Source of the DNA: Microglena sp. YARC | Taxonomy: Eukaryota; Chlorophyta; Chlorophyceae; Chlamydomonadales; Chlamydomonadaceae | Assembly (NCBI GenBank): GCA_022414725.1 | Contig: CM039467.1 | Location: forward strand, 14,089,658-14,153,657 | Direction of reading: 5' to 3' | DNA length: 64,000 nucleotides | Part shown: in pieces, positions 9,701 to 17,412 of the stretch | Numbering within the stretch: position 1 is the first letter of the stretch | How the letters are laid out: the number at the start of each line of letters is the position of its first letter | Notes under the pieces: model-generated | Databases searched by the model: none | Told to the model about the DNA's origin: nothing | Seen by the model: only the letters and a program-made list of their open reading frames with translations | Position numbers and translations under genes: made by a program

Positions 9701-11022
9701 TATGCCAGGCAGGGTAGTGCTAGGCTGGGTATATGCCAGGCAGGGTAGGCTAGGCTGGTATATGCCAGGCAGGGTAGTGCTAGGCTGGTATATGCCAGGC
9801 AGGGTAGTGCTAGCTGGGTATATGCCAGGCAGGGTAGTGCTAGGCTGGGTATATGCCAGGCAGGGTGTGTATTGCCAGGCCGCCAGCAGGTAGTGCTAGG
9901 CTGGGTATATGCCAGGCTGGGCAGGGGGTAGTGCTAGGCTGGGTATATGCCAGGCAGGGTAGTGCTAGGCTGGGTATATGCCAGGCAGTAGGTAGTATAT
10001 GCCGGGCAGGGTAGTGCCGGGCAGGGTAGTGCCTGGCAGGGTAGTTCCGGTCAGGGTAGTGCTAGTGCTCTCACCAACACCACCAACACCTCTCACCAGC
10101 ACCACCAACACCACTAACACTTTCACCAGCACCAGCAACACCACCAACACCTCTCACCAGGACCACCAACACCTCTCACCAACACCTCTCACCAACACCG
10201 CCAACACCTGTCACCAACACCACCAACACCTCTCACCAACACCACCAACACCTCTCACCAGCACCACCAACATCACCAACACCTTACACCACCAACACCT
10301 CTCACCAGCACCACCAACACCTCTCACCAACACCACCAACACCTCTCACCAGCACCACCAACACCTCTCACCAACACCACCAACACCTCTCACCAACACC
10401 ACCAACACCTCTCACCAGCACCACCAACTCCACCAACACCTCTCACCAACACCACCAACACCTCTCACCAACACCACCAACACCTCTCACCAACACCACC
10501 AACACCTCTCACCAACACCACCAACACCTCTCACCAACACCCCCTACACCTCACACCAACACCACCAACACCTCTCACCAGCACCACCAACACCACCAAC
10601 ACCTCTCACCAACACCTGTCACCAACACCTCTCACCAACACCACCAACACCTCTCACCAACACCACCAACACCTCTCACCAGCACCACCAACACCACCAA
10701 CACCTCTCACCAACACCACCAACACCTCTCACCAACACTACCAACACCACCAACACCTCTCACCGCTCACATCGCTTGACTCCTGCACTCATACCACACT
10801 TATCTAACCTCATCGCCTCCGTCTCACCCCCAGGCTGGCAGCCCCGCTGGTGAGGCCATGCTTGAGGCGCACCAACCCAGGCCCTACAGTGAGACGATAG
10901 GAGGCAAGACTGTGGCGCAGGCTGGCTGTGTGCCCATCTTACACATGCGCCACTTCCAGCAGAACAAGAGTCTCAGTGACCAGCTTGTTCAGGACATCCG
11001 TACTCGCAACCAAGCCAGCTAG
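631..11022 (+). CDS. nadA: Quinolinate synthase (plant-type NadA), 3' part of gene, seven exons
   Basis: Quinolinate synthase condenses iminoaspartate with dihydroxyacetone phosphate to quinolinate, the pyridine-ring step of de novo NAD synthesis; in plants it is plastidial. Joining 631-1034, 1630-1936, 3010-3219, 4538-4783, 5264-5335, 8105-8284 and 10834-11022 gives 535 codons in one open frame plus a TAG stop. Conserved family segments appear in order: [94 protein letters not shown] and the plant-type tail [11 protein letters not shown]. The three cluster cysteines known from E. coli NadA have counterparts in IGCSL (1742), GTCIVHH (3190) and CAACPYM (8231). The N-terminus, where plant enzymes carry a transit peptide and a SufE domain, is outside the window. 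Every intron contains decayed copies of neighbouring exon ends. Confidence 0.95.
1136..1490 (+). repeat. Decayed echo of exon 1 end and exon 2 start
   Basis: Positions 1136-1284 repeat about 885-1034 of exon 1, including AAGATGGCTAAAGAGGGC and a donor-like GTGAGC, but with a single-base loss near 1166 that breaks the frame. Positions 1463-1490 repeat the start of exon 2 with its CTTGCAG acceptor. The intron therefore holds one tandem copy of the block exon 1 end, intron, exon 2 start. It is not expected to be translated if the outer splice sites are used. Confidence 0.85.
1630..1936 (+). CDS. nadA: QS exon 2
   Basis: The acceptor is TGCTTACAG and the donor follows TTTGCACAG at 1937 (GTACAG). 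After completing the split lysine codon it encodes 102 codons, beginning [18 protein letters not shown]. The cysteine at 1742-1744 in IGCSLAEA aligns with Cys113 of E. coli NadA, a [4Fe-4S] ligand. HVVYINTS and [12 protein letters not shown] follow, typical of the middle domain. The donor is weak (GTACAG), and many similar downstream copies compete with it. Confidence 0.93.
2013..2961 (+). repeat. Five echoes of exon 2 end, then two of exon 3 start
   Basis: Copies of the exon 2 3' segment with following donor and G-rich intron start occur at about 2013-2111, 2201-2296, 2377-2475, 2559-2658 and 2716-2767, with a unit of about 180 bp. Each contains GCGGTAGCTGACTCC or a close variant. They are followed by two partial copies of the exon 3 start (2787-2839 and 2881-2961, the latter preceded by a TTTTCGTAG acceptor). 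Single-base differences and indels break the frame in several. The order is always donor-side copies first and acceptor-side copies last. Confidence 0.9.
3010..3219 (+). CDS. nadA: QS exon 3
   Basis: The acceptor is TTTTTGTAG and the donor GTGAGT at 3220. Exactly 70 codons, phase 0 at both ends. It encodes [16 protein letters not shown] and ends with [12 protein letters not shown]. The cysteine at 3190-3192 corresponds to E. coli NadA Cys200, the second Fe-S ligand. A perfectly open frame and consensus splice sites make this the functional copy, in contrast to the two partial copies upstream. Confidence 0.94.
3597..3641 (+). repeat. Uninterrupted poly-G tract, about 44 nt
   Basis: A homopolymer of more than 40 G lies in the donor half of intron 3. 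Similar tracts occur at about 2149-2190 and 2521-2549. On the RNA these could form G-quadruplexes. Homopolymer length is unreliable in most assemblies, so the exact size should not be trusted. Confidence 0.9.
3883..3942 (+). mobile_element. Dispersed repeat fragment with short CAT tail
   Basis: The segment GGCACATTTAGAGTCCAGGA, followed by GGGCACCACAGGA and CATCATCATCG, closely matches two segments in the other gene (56507-56588 and 57416-57497), where the same sequence ends in a long (ATC)n run. A shared body with a 3' microsatellite of variable length is typical of the 3' end of a non-LTR retroelement or SINE. The family is inferred; no coding part is visible. Confidence 0.55.
4538..4783 (+). 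CDS. nadA: QS exon 4
   Basis: The acceptor is CTATGCCCAG and the donor GTGAGG at 4784. It contains 82 codons, phase 0 at both ends. It encodes [32 protein letters not shown] and [16 protein letters not shown], the substrate-site region of the third domain in NadA enzymes. It is the last of five tandem copies of its 5' part and the only one that continues past HFEVP. Confidence 0.95.
4784..5049. other. Start of intron 4, dispersed CAGCTTCTAGGCAGCT motif
   Basis: No coding signal. Two related stretches containing GCGTAGCAGCTTC (about 4910 and 5005) flank a 70-bp segment. The 16-mer CAGCTTCTAGGCAGCT near 5010 recurs around 11842 and 57000, suggesting a fragment of a dispersed element. Nothing else is recognised. 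Confidence 0.4.
5050..5240 (+). repeat. 33-bp minisatellite in intron 4
   Basis: About six tandem units of 33 bp (core AAAATACACGGGTTCCTGTC, then CTTCAATGGTACT) with few substitutions. As 33 is a multiple of three, an artefactual repeat peptide is open on both strands. It ends just before the exon 5 acceptor. Confidence 0.9.
5264..5335 (+). CDS. nadA: QS exon 5 (24 codons)
   Basis: A small exon with acceptor TGTGTAG and donor GTGAGC at 5336, phase 0 at both ends. It encodes [10 protein letters not shown] and [12 protein letters not shown], matching the stretch VEVVFPV that precedes the Fe-S loop in plant enzymes. The frame joins exon 4 and exon 6 without a shift. Its small size and repeat surroundings make it easy to miss. 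Confidence 0.88.
5370..5720 (+). repeat. Three echoes of exon 5 end
   Basis: Three units of about 145 bp begin near 5378, 5527 and 5672 with GATGCTCCCAGTGGCTCCCC, then TTAGGYGA. They resemble the end of exon 5 and its donor (CCCAGTGGCTCCGCAGGTGA). They are followed by a shared intron segment containing CAGCATGACTGTCTTCCATA. Confidence 0.7.
5803..6669 (-). pseudogene. Possible nested gene relic on the minus strand of intron 5
   Basis: I do not recognise the product. The minus-strand frame contains [14 protein letters not shown] (near 6190-6226) and an acidic stretch [18 protein letters not shown] (near 6070-6120). A second minus frame around 6370-6430 has [17 protein letters not shown]. Two zinc-ribbon-like cysteine pairs in different frames, separated by a large palindrome, suggest a frameshifted remnant. 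The right part runs into a poly-pyrimidine tract and is not coding. Base composition is more even than in the surrounding intron, which supports an insertion. It could also be chance. Confidence 0.3.
6231..6354. other. Imperfect palindrome, about 60-bp arms
   Basis: The sequence from GCACAGGAAC to GAGCAAGC is nearly the reverse complement of TTGCTCTCTTGCGCC to GTTCTTCTGCC. The centre lies at about 6292, with almost no loop. About 80-85% of positions pair, with scattered mismatches (GGCATGCAGAAAAGCAA against GGCATGCAGAGAAGCAA). Transcribed from either strand it would form a long hairpin, like a pre-miRNA or foldback element. Open frames on both strands here are similar because of the symmetry. 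Confidence 0.75.
7064..7258. mobile_element. hAT-like MITE, 195 bp
   Basis: The ends are CAGGGTACTTCAAA and TTTGAATTACCCTG, inverted repeats of 14 bp with one mismatch that start with CAGGG as in many hAT transposons. The 8 bp before (ATCTGTAT) and after (GTCTATAT) agree at six positions, compatible with an aged 8-bp target duplication. The interior is full of AGCGC palindromes (for example GCGCTTTAGCGC) and has no coding capacity. It sits in QS intron 5. Confidence 0.75.
7476..7632 (+). repeat. CCCAAAACCAAAACCGTA minisatellite
   Basis: About nine tandem 18-bp units of CCCAAAACCAAAACCGTA with small variants. The 18-bp period leaves all frames open, giving artefactual PKPKPY-type peptides. 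Confidence 0.9.
7637..8060 (+). repeat. Echoes of the exon 6 start
   Basis: Repeated copies of the exon 6 acceptor and first codons (TTGCATGCAGTCCATAACC, some continuing ACGGCTAAGCAAG) occur near 7637, 7706, 7767-7825, 7878-7940, 7975 and 8048. They are separated by AACCAAAAC-rich intron. Two reach the GTCTGCGGGC/TTTCCGGCGG position of exon 6 before diverging into TTTGACACCA-type sequence. Confidence 0.85.
8105..8284 (+). CDS. nadA: QS exon 6, C-terminal Fe-S loop
   Basis: The acceptor is CTTGCATGCAG and the donor GTAAGC at 8285, 60 codons, phase 0 at both ends. It encodes [20 protein letters not shown], the cysteine-rich loop of quinolinate synthases. The cysteine at 8231-8233, just before PYM, matches E. 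coli Cys297, the third cluster ligand. It lies 2.8 kb from exon 5 in a repeat-filled intron but joins both neighbours in frame. Without it the enzyme would lack a cluster ligand. Confidence 0.93.
8339..8590 (+). repeat. Three echoes of exon 6 end
   Basis: Copies of the exon 6 3' end with a donor occur at 8339-8395 (reads [19 protein letters not shown], donor GTAAGC), 8441-8482 (shortened) and 8535-8588. Divergence increases with distance. The first keeps an intact frame over its length but has no acceptor. Confidence 0.9.
8600..10063 (+). repeat. 31-bp minisatellite, about 40 copies
   Basis: Tandem units of GGCTGGGTATATGCCAGGCA plus GGGTAGTGCTA, very uniform from about 8780 to 9520. More single-base indels occur toward 9990. 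It fills the donor half of QS intron 6 and is G-rich on the + strand. Confidence 0.95.
10064..10775 (+). repeat. CACCAACACCTCTCACCAA tandem array
   Basis: A C/A-rich array of interleaved CACCAACAC and CTCTCACCA units fills the acceptor half of intron 6 directly before exon 7. It stays open in one frame for over 280 codons (Thr/Pro/His-rich), which is an artefact. Confidence 0.95.
10834..11022 (+). CDS. nadA: QS exon 7 and stop
   Basis: The acceptor is CACCCCCAG; there are 62 codons and then TAG at 11020-11022. It encodes [20 protein letters not shown], the conserved C-terminal signature of plant-type enzymes, and stops where plant homologues end. The entry frame agrees with exon 6. No clear algal TGTAA polyadenylation signal is seen close by. 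Confidence 0.93.
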   Translation, partial: AGSPAGEAMLEAHQPRPYSETIGGKTVAQAGCVPILHMRHFQQNKSLSDQLVQDIRTRNQAS

Positions 11023-11039
11023 CTCATGCATGTATCATG

Positions 11040-11440
11040 TCTGACCCGACAGCCACCTAGCCAGCTAGCTCATGCATCATGGCATGGGTAGTGTGCCCAT
11101 CTTGCACATGCGCCACTTCCAGCATAACAAGAGTCTCAGTGACAAGCTTGTTCGGGGCGTCTGTGCTCGCAACCATGCCAGCTAGCTCATGCATCACGAT
11201 CGACCTGACAGTCAGCTAGCTCATGCATCATGGCAGCCATGGTGCCAGCTAGCTTGTGGCTCGTGAGTGACATGACTGTGACCAAGCCAGCTAGCTCATG
11301 GTTCACGAGTGTCATGTATTTGACTGTCACCAAGCCAGCTAGTTTGACCTGACTGTGACCAAGCCAGCTAGCTCATGAGTCACGAGTCATCATGTATTTG
11401 ACTGTCACCAAGCCAGCTAGCTCATGAGTTATGAGTCATC
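11040..11440 (+). repeat. Echo of the last exon and CCAGCTAGCTCATG repeats
   Basis: Positions about 11090-11195 repeat the exon 7 end (GTGCCCATCTTGCACATGCG to GCCAGCTAGCTCATGCATCA). From 11195 to 11440 only the last piece, CCAGCTAGCTCATG, is repeated six or more times with spacers. Since this is after the stop codon, these copies probably lie in the 3' UTR or downstream of the gene. Confidence 0.88.
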
Positions 11441-12360
11441 CTATATTTCTAATTATTTCATTGATCATATATGAGGCCGCTAGCTTGATAGACCTAAATG
11501 TCACAAGCTTATATCGATGAGCTCAACCACTTTCCACTGTTTTTCTTTACCGCCCTCAACTAAGCTGAGACCCCATGGTTACACCGGTCACTTTGGCGAC
11601 GGAGGAAGAGGAGCAATTTAACCTAAGGGATCGACGCCCGAAGGCGCCCTCGGGCGACGCCAGCCGGCGTTGCGCATGACCTGCGGCTCAAGCCACCTGC
11701 GGATGCCGCATGGAAGGTTCCAGACGCAGAACACCAAGACCCAGACCCAGATCGAAACCGAGTCCTAGACCCTGACCGAGACCCACGAACCCACGATCGT
11801 CCTGTCGGGGCTGTCACCTCTAGTTTCAGCTACGAGCAGTAGCTTCTAGGCAGCTCCCTTGGCTGGCTTATCAGCCAAACCTAGTGCAACCTCATGCACC
11901 TTGAAGCTGACGGAACCAGCTTTGTAGCGCCGCAATTGTATTGAGGCTTAGCCCATTGGCTGGCTCAGGGAGCTGTCTAGAAGCTGCTGGTAGTAGCCAA
12001 AAAGACCAACACTGCCACTTTCAAGATTGGTGTATAGCCATTGTATTTATCTGACTGACCAAAATCCGACCACCGGGTGGGAATCGGGGGCTTTAGATGA
12101 AGTCGAAGATTCTGAAAAAGGTCTGGGATTTGAAGGTCCGGAAATTCGGGATTATGGTCAGTCAAAATTTATGGGGAGACCGATGTTGGTGACCCCATTG
12201 TTTTTGTTCTGTGCGATGCGTCGCCATTCCGTTGCTGCATGGCGACGCATGGGTCTGGCTAATGTTTTCAGAAATGCCTCCCCGATCCCCCCGAGCTCTG
12301 TGTCGCACAGAGAAAAAAACAGTGGCTGGTGTGCTGTCTCGTCGAGACTAAATATAGTTT
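11441..12360. other. Intergenic region with a short inverted repeat
   Basis: No gene recognised. Around 11640-11820 a GC-rich stretch of unknown nature has open frames on the minus strand without similarity I can name. At 11836-11860 and about 11968-11994 an imperfect inverted repeat (CAGTAGCTTCTAGGCAGCTC against CAGCAGCTTCTAGACAGCTC) encloses about 110 bp, resembling a small foldback element. A 111-codon frame at 12027-12362 (+) has no recognisable motif and is probably not a gene. Confidence 0.4.
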
Positions 12361-12645
12361 AATGAATTTAGCACACGGATATCTGATCAGATGTTCATGT
12401 GGTTAATCTACATAACTACAACTAAAACGCTAGACCTGGGAATGCCACCAAGTACCGTAGTTGAGTGGATTTAGCACACGGATATCTGATCAGATGTTCA
12501 TGTGGTTCATCTACATAACTACCACTACAAGGCGTGACCTGGGAACGCTACAATATAGCACAGTTAAGTGGATTTAGCACACAGATGTCTGATCAGATGT
12601 ATGTGTGTTATACCTGCTCTACTACAATAACACTAGACCTGAGGA
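12361..12645. repeat. Three tandem copies of a 106-bp unit
   Basis: GATTTAGCACACGGATATCT, then GATCAGATGTTCATGTGG, is repeated at about 12364, 12470 and 12571. Each copy is followed by CTACATAACTAC-type sequence and ACCTGGGAA. Divergence is moderate. There is no coding signal. Confidence 0.85.
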
Positions 12646-13574
12646 AGGGGGGGGGGGGGGGGGGGGGTAGAATTCCAGATTTATCACATCTCTAGTAGTG
12701 TCCCCCACATACTGTTTGGGCGGTAAGCATTGATATATGGATTTATGATGTGATTTTTCGACTGATAGGTTAGCGATCTGATTGCCTACATCGAGCGGTT
12801 CGAAATTCGGCAAATTGCCTGTGTTGTGACCAGAGAGCTCGGCACTGTAGTGCATTGCTGAGTGTGTGCGAGGGGTCCCACCCATTAGGGTGGATTGGTT
12901 TCTGACATGGTTTTTCAGCCAACTCTGGGTTGCTTACCATCTTTCAAATCCAAGCCCCCCCGTGCGAGCGATACCCACAGAAAGCAGGGTGCGCACTAAG
13001 CGATTCTACAGTTTAAAGACTTGTCCAGGTCCTAGGGTGAAAGGTCTGGGTGGGGGGTGGGGAGGGGGGGATGAAGATTGCAGTGGGCCTTGCCCGTCAC
13101 AGCGTTGACGTAGATGAAGCATGAGATCTTTCGATTCACGGGAGTCTGTGCATCTCTGAACAATTGATTTTGTTTCTTACAGATGTTCCTCTGGCTGGGA
13201 AACGTTATTCATTTTTGCCAACTCCTGTAATTAAAAAACCATTTTGGTTTTAGTTTGGATATTGCATGGTCTTTTAGCCGAGACATTGCTTTAGGGAAAG
13301 CAGTCCCAAAAGGCTCTTCCAGACACTTTTTAGTTGTGAAAGGTATTTCACCTCAGGAGGTGGGTCTCCCCACACTATGGCCCGCTTTCTTTGTTCGCAA
13401 TCCAGCAGCACCGAGGATTTAGTTCGAATGGCGTTGCCATTCCTACAAAAGAGTAGAGGCGATACAGACCCTCGACCAAACGAACATTAACCAGTACCCC
13501 TATTGACCACGGCAAACTAGCTCTGATTCTACAAGTAAACTAATATCTAAAACACAATATATATGGGCTATGGT
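12646..13574. other. Unassigned intergenic sequence
   Basis: Apart from a poly-G run at about 12648-12667 I see no repeats, splice-linked coding blocks, RNA genes or transposon ends. Composition is balanced and unlike the intron repeats. Confidence 0.5.
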
Positions 13575-13768
13575 AACGCCTGGTGGGGCGTGGTATTAAG
13601 GGGCTCCCGTATTACGACGGTAGAGAACGGGCAGCTACTTCATCTGGACAAAGCTGGCCATGGCGGTTGACAGCGACCGCGAACACTGAAGCGCACTGAT
13701 AAGGATTCGCACCCCGTACCTTCTTGTTTCGACATGCTGTCCCATTGAACCATTCGTCGAAACGGGAT
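13575..13768 (-). mobile_element. tRNA-derived SINE, divergent subfamily
   Basis: The 3' body (on + read as AACGCCTGGTGGGGCGTGGT then TTAAGGGGCTCCCG) is shared with the SINE copies at 33603, 47482, 48446 and 58180. The tRNA-like head differs: on the minus strand the A-box-like TGGTTCAATGG and B-box-like GGGTGCGAATCC replace TGGTCTAGTGG and GGTTCGACTCC of the other copies. The arrangement of head and body is the same. It lies in intergenic DNA. Confidence 0.7.
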
Positions 13769-13988
13769 ACATGCATGTGTATGGATCTCTAGCACATAGA
13801 TTTGACGTCTGTACCAAGGTTGTTCAAAACGTCACGTTTCACATATCTAATGCAGTAAGAACGGACAATCTCAGGAAGCCAGCTCCAATGCAGCTTCGGG
13901 AGGATTCGTTACCTTGGAAACATAGATTTGGGGCCATGAGGCCACGACTTAAGTTCCATGAAGTGTAGATCTTGAGAAAAGGGATCTA
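13769..13988. other. Unassigned spacer
   Basis: A short stretch with no recognised feature between the SINE and the CCCTACC array; a 65-codon + strand frame shows no motif. Confidence 0.4.
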
Positions 13989-14930
13989 ATGTGCGCTAAC
14001 CCTACCCTACACCCATCCTGCCCTACCCCACCCTACCCTACAAACCCTACCCACCCTATGTCCATATCCCAGCACCCTACCCACCCCATCCCCACACCCT
14101 ACCCACCCTGCCCTGCCCACCCTAAACCCACACCCCTACCCCCATCCTGCCCTACCCTACCCTACCCACCCTGCCCAACCCACCTTACCCTACAACCACC
14201 ACCCCACCCCACCCACCCTACCCTAACCACCCTACATTACCACCCTACCCCAAACCTATCCACCCAACCCCTACCCCACCCTAACCACCCTGCCCAACCA
14301 ACGCTACCCACCATATGTCCACATCCAGCACCCTACCCACCCTACCCTACTCCTACCCTGCCCACCCTATCCCCACCCTATCCCCACACCCTACCCCCAT
14401 CCTGCCCTACCCTACCCTACCCACCCTGCCCAACCCACCCTGCCCAACCCACCTTACCCTACAACCCCTACCCCACCCACCCTACCCACACTACCCCAAC
14501 CCTATCACCCAACCCCTACCCCACCCTACCACCCCCTGCCCAACCAACCCTACCCTACCAACCCTACCCTACCCACCCTACCCTACCCACCCTACTATCC
14601 CCACACCCTATCCCCACACCCTACCCTACCCTACCCACCCTGCCCAACCCACCTTACCCTACAAACCCTACCCTACCCACCATATCCCCCCACCCTACAT
14701 TACCCACCCCATCCACCCAACCCTCACCCTACACTACCCACCCTACCCCCACCCTATCCCCACACCCTACCCCCATCCTACTCTACCCACCCTGCCCCCA
14801 CCCCCTACCCTACCTTACCCCCACCCTACCCACTCTACCCTACCCCACCCAACCCCCACCCTACCCTCCCTACCCTACCCACCCAAACCCCCACCCTACC
14901 CTCCCTACCCATCCACCCTACCCTACCCAC
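13989..14930 (+). repeat. CCCTACC-rich satellite-like array
   Basis: A long degenerate array of CCCTACC, CCCAACC and CCCACACC. It resembles telomere repeats (CCCTAAA) but with C for A, and is irregular. Long Pro/Thr/Tyr-rich frames across it are artefacts. Confidence 0.9.
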
Positions 14931-15704
14931 TAGGGGTGCTCAAAAGTAACAAGCCAAGTGAGCAGGCACGTGAGCATAAGTAACTAAGCAACTATTTTAT
15001 GGACTTGGACTACTCCCATCTCCTAGTCACTTATGCCCCAGGGTAAGAGCTTCCAGGTCTGGATAGGGGAACCCTATATCCAGCTTAGGTGTTTGGGTGC
15101 TGGCATGAATGTGAGTGAGCTGTGAACCAGGGGTAGTGTTAGTTTTTAGTGTTGACAACTTTTAAATCTGGGAAAATACAGGATCTGTTTTGTTTTTCTT
15201 GGCCACTGTTTTATCATGTTAGGTGGGGCTAGCTTGTTCTCTCGTGTGTTGCTCAGTTGTGACTTACCACTTCCTGGTTGGTGGTGCCATTATGTGTGAC
15301 TAGTCACTAAGTGTGTGTGTGCGAGGGGGTAGGTGCTATAAAATGTGAAGGGCCAACCTCTTAAAATTTGTGGACCTCGGACCATTAAGGCCTTCCATAG
15401 CCAACTAAACCCTAGCAACATACTTTGGAACTGAAGGGGGTGGGTAAAACGAACCTTGCAGAAGTATGCAAAAATAATGTTTGGGTAACAAATTGTATGC
15501 CAATTTTATGCCAGAGATGGAAATGGCGGAAAAGTTGAAGGGCCCCCCTAGCTAAAAGCAGGCACACATGTGCGTTCAAACAGATCCCTATAAACCCAGC
15601 ACATCAGCCATAGACAAGTATCATGGCGTAGTATGCTTACTTAATCAATATGCTAGTAGTGTGAAATATAACAATAGGTGCCTTATTACTTTTGAGCACC
15701 CCTA
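14931..15704. mobile_element. Non-autonomous TIR transposon, 774 bp
   Basis: The ends form a perfect inverted repeat: AGGGGTGCTCAAAAGTAA at 14932 and TTACTTTTGAGCACCCCT ending at 15703, with a further T/A pair outside. It is inserted in the CCCTACC array, so the target duplication cannot be read safely. The interior has no transposase frame. The AGGGGTG-type end is compatible with hAT-like elements, but the superfamily is not proven. Confidence 0.8.
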
Positions 15705-15811
15705 CCAACCTACCCTACTCACCCTACCCTACTAATAGAGCACAATATTATCGTCATTTAATCTTCTTCATGATTGGTTTATTGGACTTTAATTTTTCCT
15801 GTATGGAGTCC

Positions 15812-16029
15812 TGTTATTGTCCGTTACGTTGGACACTGAGTTGGCATAGTGCACGCGTGGTCCTGGGGCTCCAGGACCCGGGTTGCCTGCCGCCAGGCCA
15901 TAGGCTAACTATGGCCTGCACGTGTCTTCAGAATCTTCCTGGAGACTTCCCATTATATATAGCCGCACGAGTAGCGATGTTAAGCTATCTGCTCTTCAGT
16001 CTTCAGTGTAACTACTCTATCGATTGAAA
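15812..16029 (+). repeat. 5' LTR
   Basis: Starts TGTTATTGTCCGTTACG and ends CGATTGAAA. A TATA-like ATTATATATAGC lies at about 15950. It contains CTCCAGGACCCGGGTTGCCT. Unlike canonical LTRs it does not end in CA, but the end is fixed by the target duplication on the other side. Confidence 0.92.
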
Positions 16030-16045
16030 GGTTATCGGCCCGACC
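16030..16045 (+). promoter_or_regulatory. Primer-binding site of half-tRNA type
   Basis: Directly after the LTR stands GGTTATCGGCCCGACC. Drosophila copia has GGTTATGGGCCC here, complementary to the anticodon arm of initiator tRNA-Met rather than its 3' end. The match is close except ATC for ATG at the anticodon position. The usual plant copia site TGGTATCAGAGC is not present. Confidence 0.6.
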
Positions 16046-16638
16046 GCTACCCGCAGACAGCGCCCCTGCGCCCGTGCCAAGTGGATCTTCAGCCCTGCAC
16101 AAGGTGACAGTTTTCCCTCAGACTAGCTCGACGGCTTGAGTACTGCTTTTGGCCCTGGATTGCCTACGTGTTCATGTGAGGAATCTAACCTGCGCTGCCT
16201 CGCCTACTGCCCACACGACTATCCCGTTGTCTCTACCATCCGTCCAAGACGAAAAATAGACGCAGTCCAGGAGTCTGAGTAGATCTTTGACGTGAGTTGT
16301 ACACTCATCAGATCACACACAGCGTTGCGCAATCCTCTGAGATTGCTTGTGCCACGGAGAATCAAACCTGCACACCCTCGTACCCCCCACCCGCCCCTCC
16401 CCTCCCACCCCCTGATTCCGTCACCCCTTACCCCCTCTCCCTGCCACTTTGCTACAATTTCAGACCAACAGGACCCATTTGGTTCCCCCTTTGTTGTCAA
16501 CACTCCCTCACCACTCCCTCCGAAACGCACACCCAAGACTGAAGCCCGACAAGCTTCACACCCGGATTACCCACATGCCGGTTTATTAACCCGGTGTGAA
16601 GACCAAGACCCCAAGACCCCAGCGCCGCGACAGACATC
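16046..16638 (+). other. Leader of the LTR element
   Basis: No conserved coding block. A Pro/Ser-rich frame is open here on + but does not match Gag. It is presumably the untranslated leader. Confidence 0.5.
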
Positions 16639-17412
16639 ATGGCAACACCAGCCAAGCCCCCTGCACTCATCTTCGACGGCACACCTACTGTTCCCTAGCA
16701 CAAGTTTGGACCCTTCCTCCTCCGCCACCTCAGGTCCCACCCTGGGTGCATCTCCGTCGCCATTGATGCGGCGAAGAACGTACCCCCAGCCATTGAGCAA
16801 GGAACAGCTGACGGATACCCATTGGAGGACTCTCACTACCCGAATTTGGAACACACTAATGCAACTATTGCGGCTCGTGCTGTTTCCCACCCAATCAACA
16901 TGGTAAAGAATGCTGTCGCCTTCAATGAGATCCTCAAGCACTGTTCAGAACCAATCCAGCAGGCCATACTTGCAAACACTGACGTCGCTGCCAAAGCCTA
17001 CAGGTTCCTCAAGCTCACGTACGCTACAGGTTCCTCAAGCTACAGGTTCCTCAAGCTACAGGTTCCTCACGCTACAGGTTCCTCACGCTACAGGTTCCTC
17101 ACGCTACAGGTTCTCACGCTCACGTACGCTACAGGTTCCTCACGCACGCTACAGGTTCCTCACGCACGCTACAGGTTCCTCACGCTACAGGTTCCTCACG
17201 CACGCTACAGGTTCCTCACGCTCACGCTACAGGTTCCTCAAGCTCACGTACGCTACAGGTTCCTCACGCTACAAGTTCCTCACGCTACAGGTTCCTCACG
17301 CTACAGGTTCCTCACGCTACAGGTTCCTCAAGCTCACGCTGCCAAAGCCTACAGGTTCCTCAAGCTCACGGTGGTTGGGAGTTTGGTTTGTTTGTCCTCG
17401 ACACACCCCTGA
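16639..17412 (+). pseudogene. gag: Gag N-terminal part, interrupted
   Basis: From ATG at 16639 a Gag-like sequence begins MATPAKPPALIFDGTP. It meets a TAG at 16696-16698 (codon 20) and then continues in the same frame with HKFGPFLLRHL and AIDAAKNVPPAIEQG to AAKAYRFLK at about 17010. There it enters a 16-bp tandem repeat and ends at 17412. The segment corresponds to the start of copia-type Gag. The downstream half is in another frame after the insertion. Confidence 0.75.
17003..17370 (+). repeat. 16-bp CTACAGGTTCCTCACG expansion inside gag
   Basis: About twenty units of CTACAGGTTCCTCACG, some with AAGCTCACGTACG inserts, grow out of a single gag codon run (CTACAGGTTCCTCAAGCTCACG). The unit has no stop in any of the three frames, so three units read as a 16-residue repeat. 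Each unit includes CAG/GT, like a splice junction. Confidence 0.9.

Noticed and set aside
9999..10853. A 284-codon Thr/Pro/His-rich frame
   Set aside because: It is the CACCAACAC repeat array; only its last few codons overlap the true QS exon 7, in another context.
12027..12362. A 111-codon + strand frame as a gene
   Set aside because: No motif, no neighbouring exon signals, and unremarkable composition; probably chance.
13989..14983. Long Pro-rich frames and a possible chromosome end
   Set aside because: The CCCTACC array is degenerate and internal, with normal DNA on both sides; no clean CCCTAAA telomere is present and the frames are repeat artefacts.
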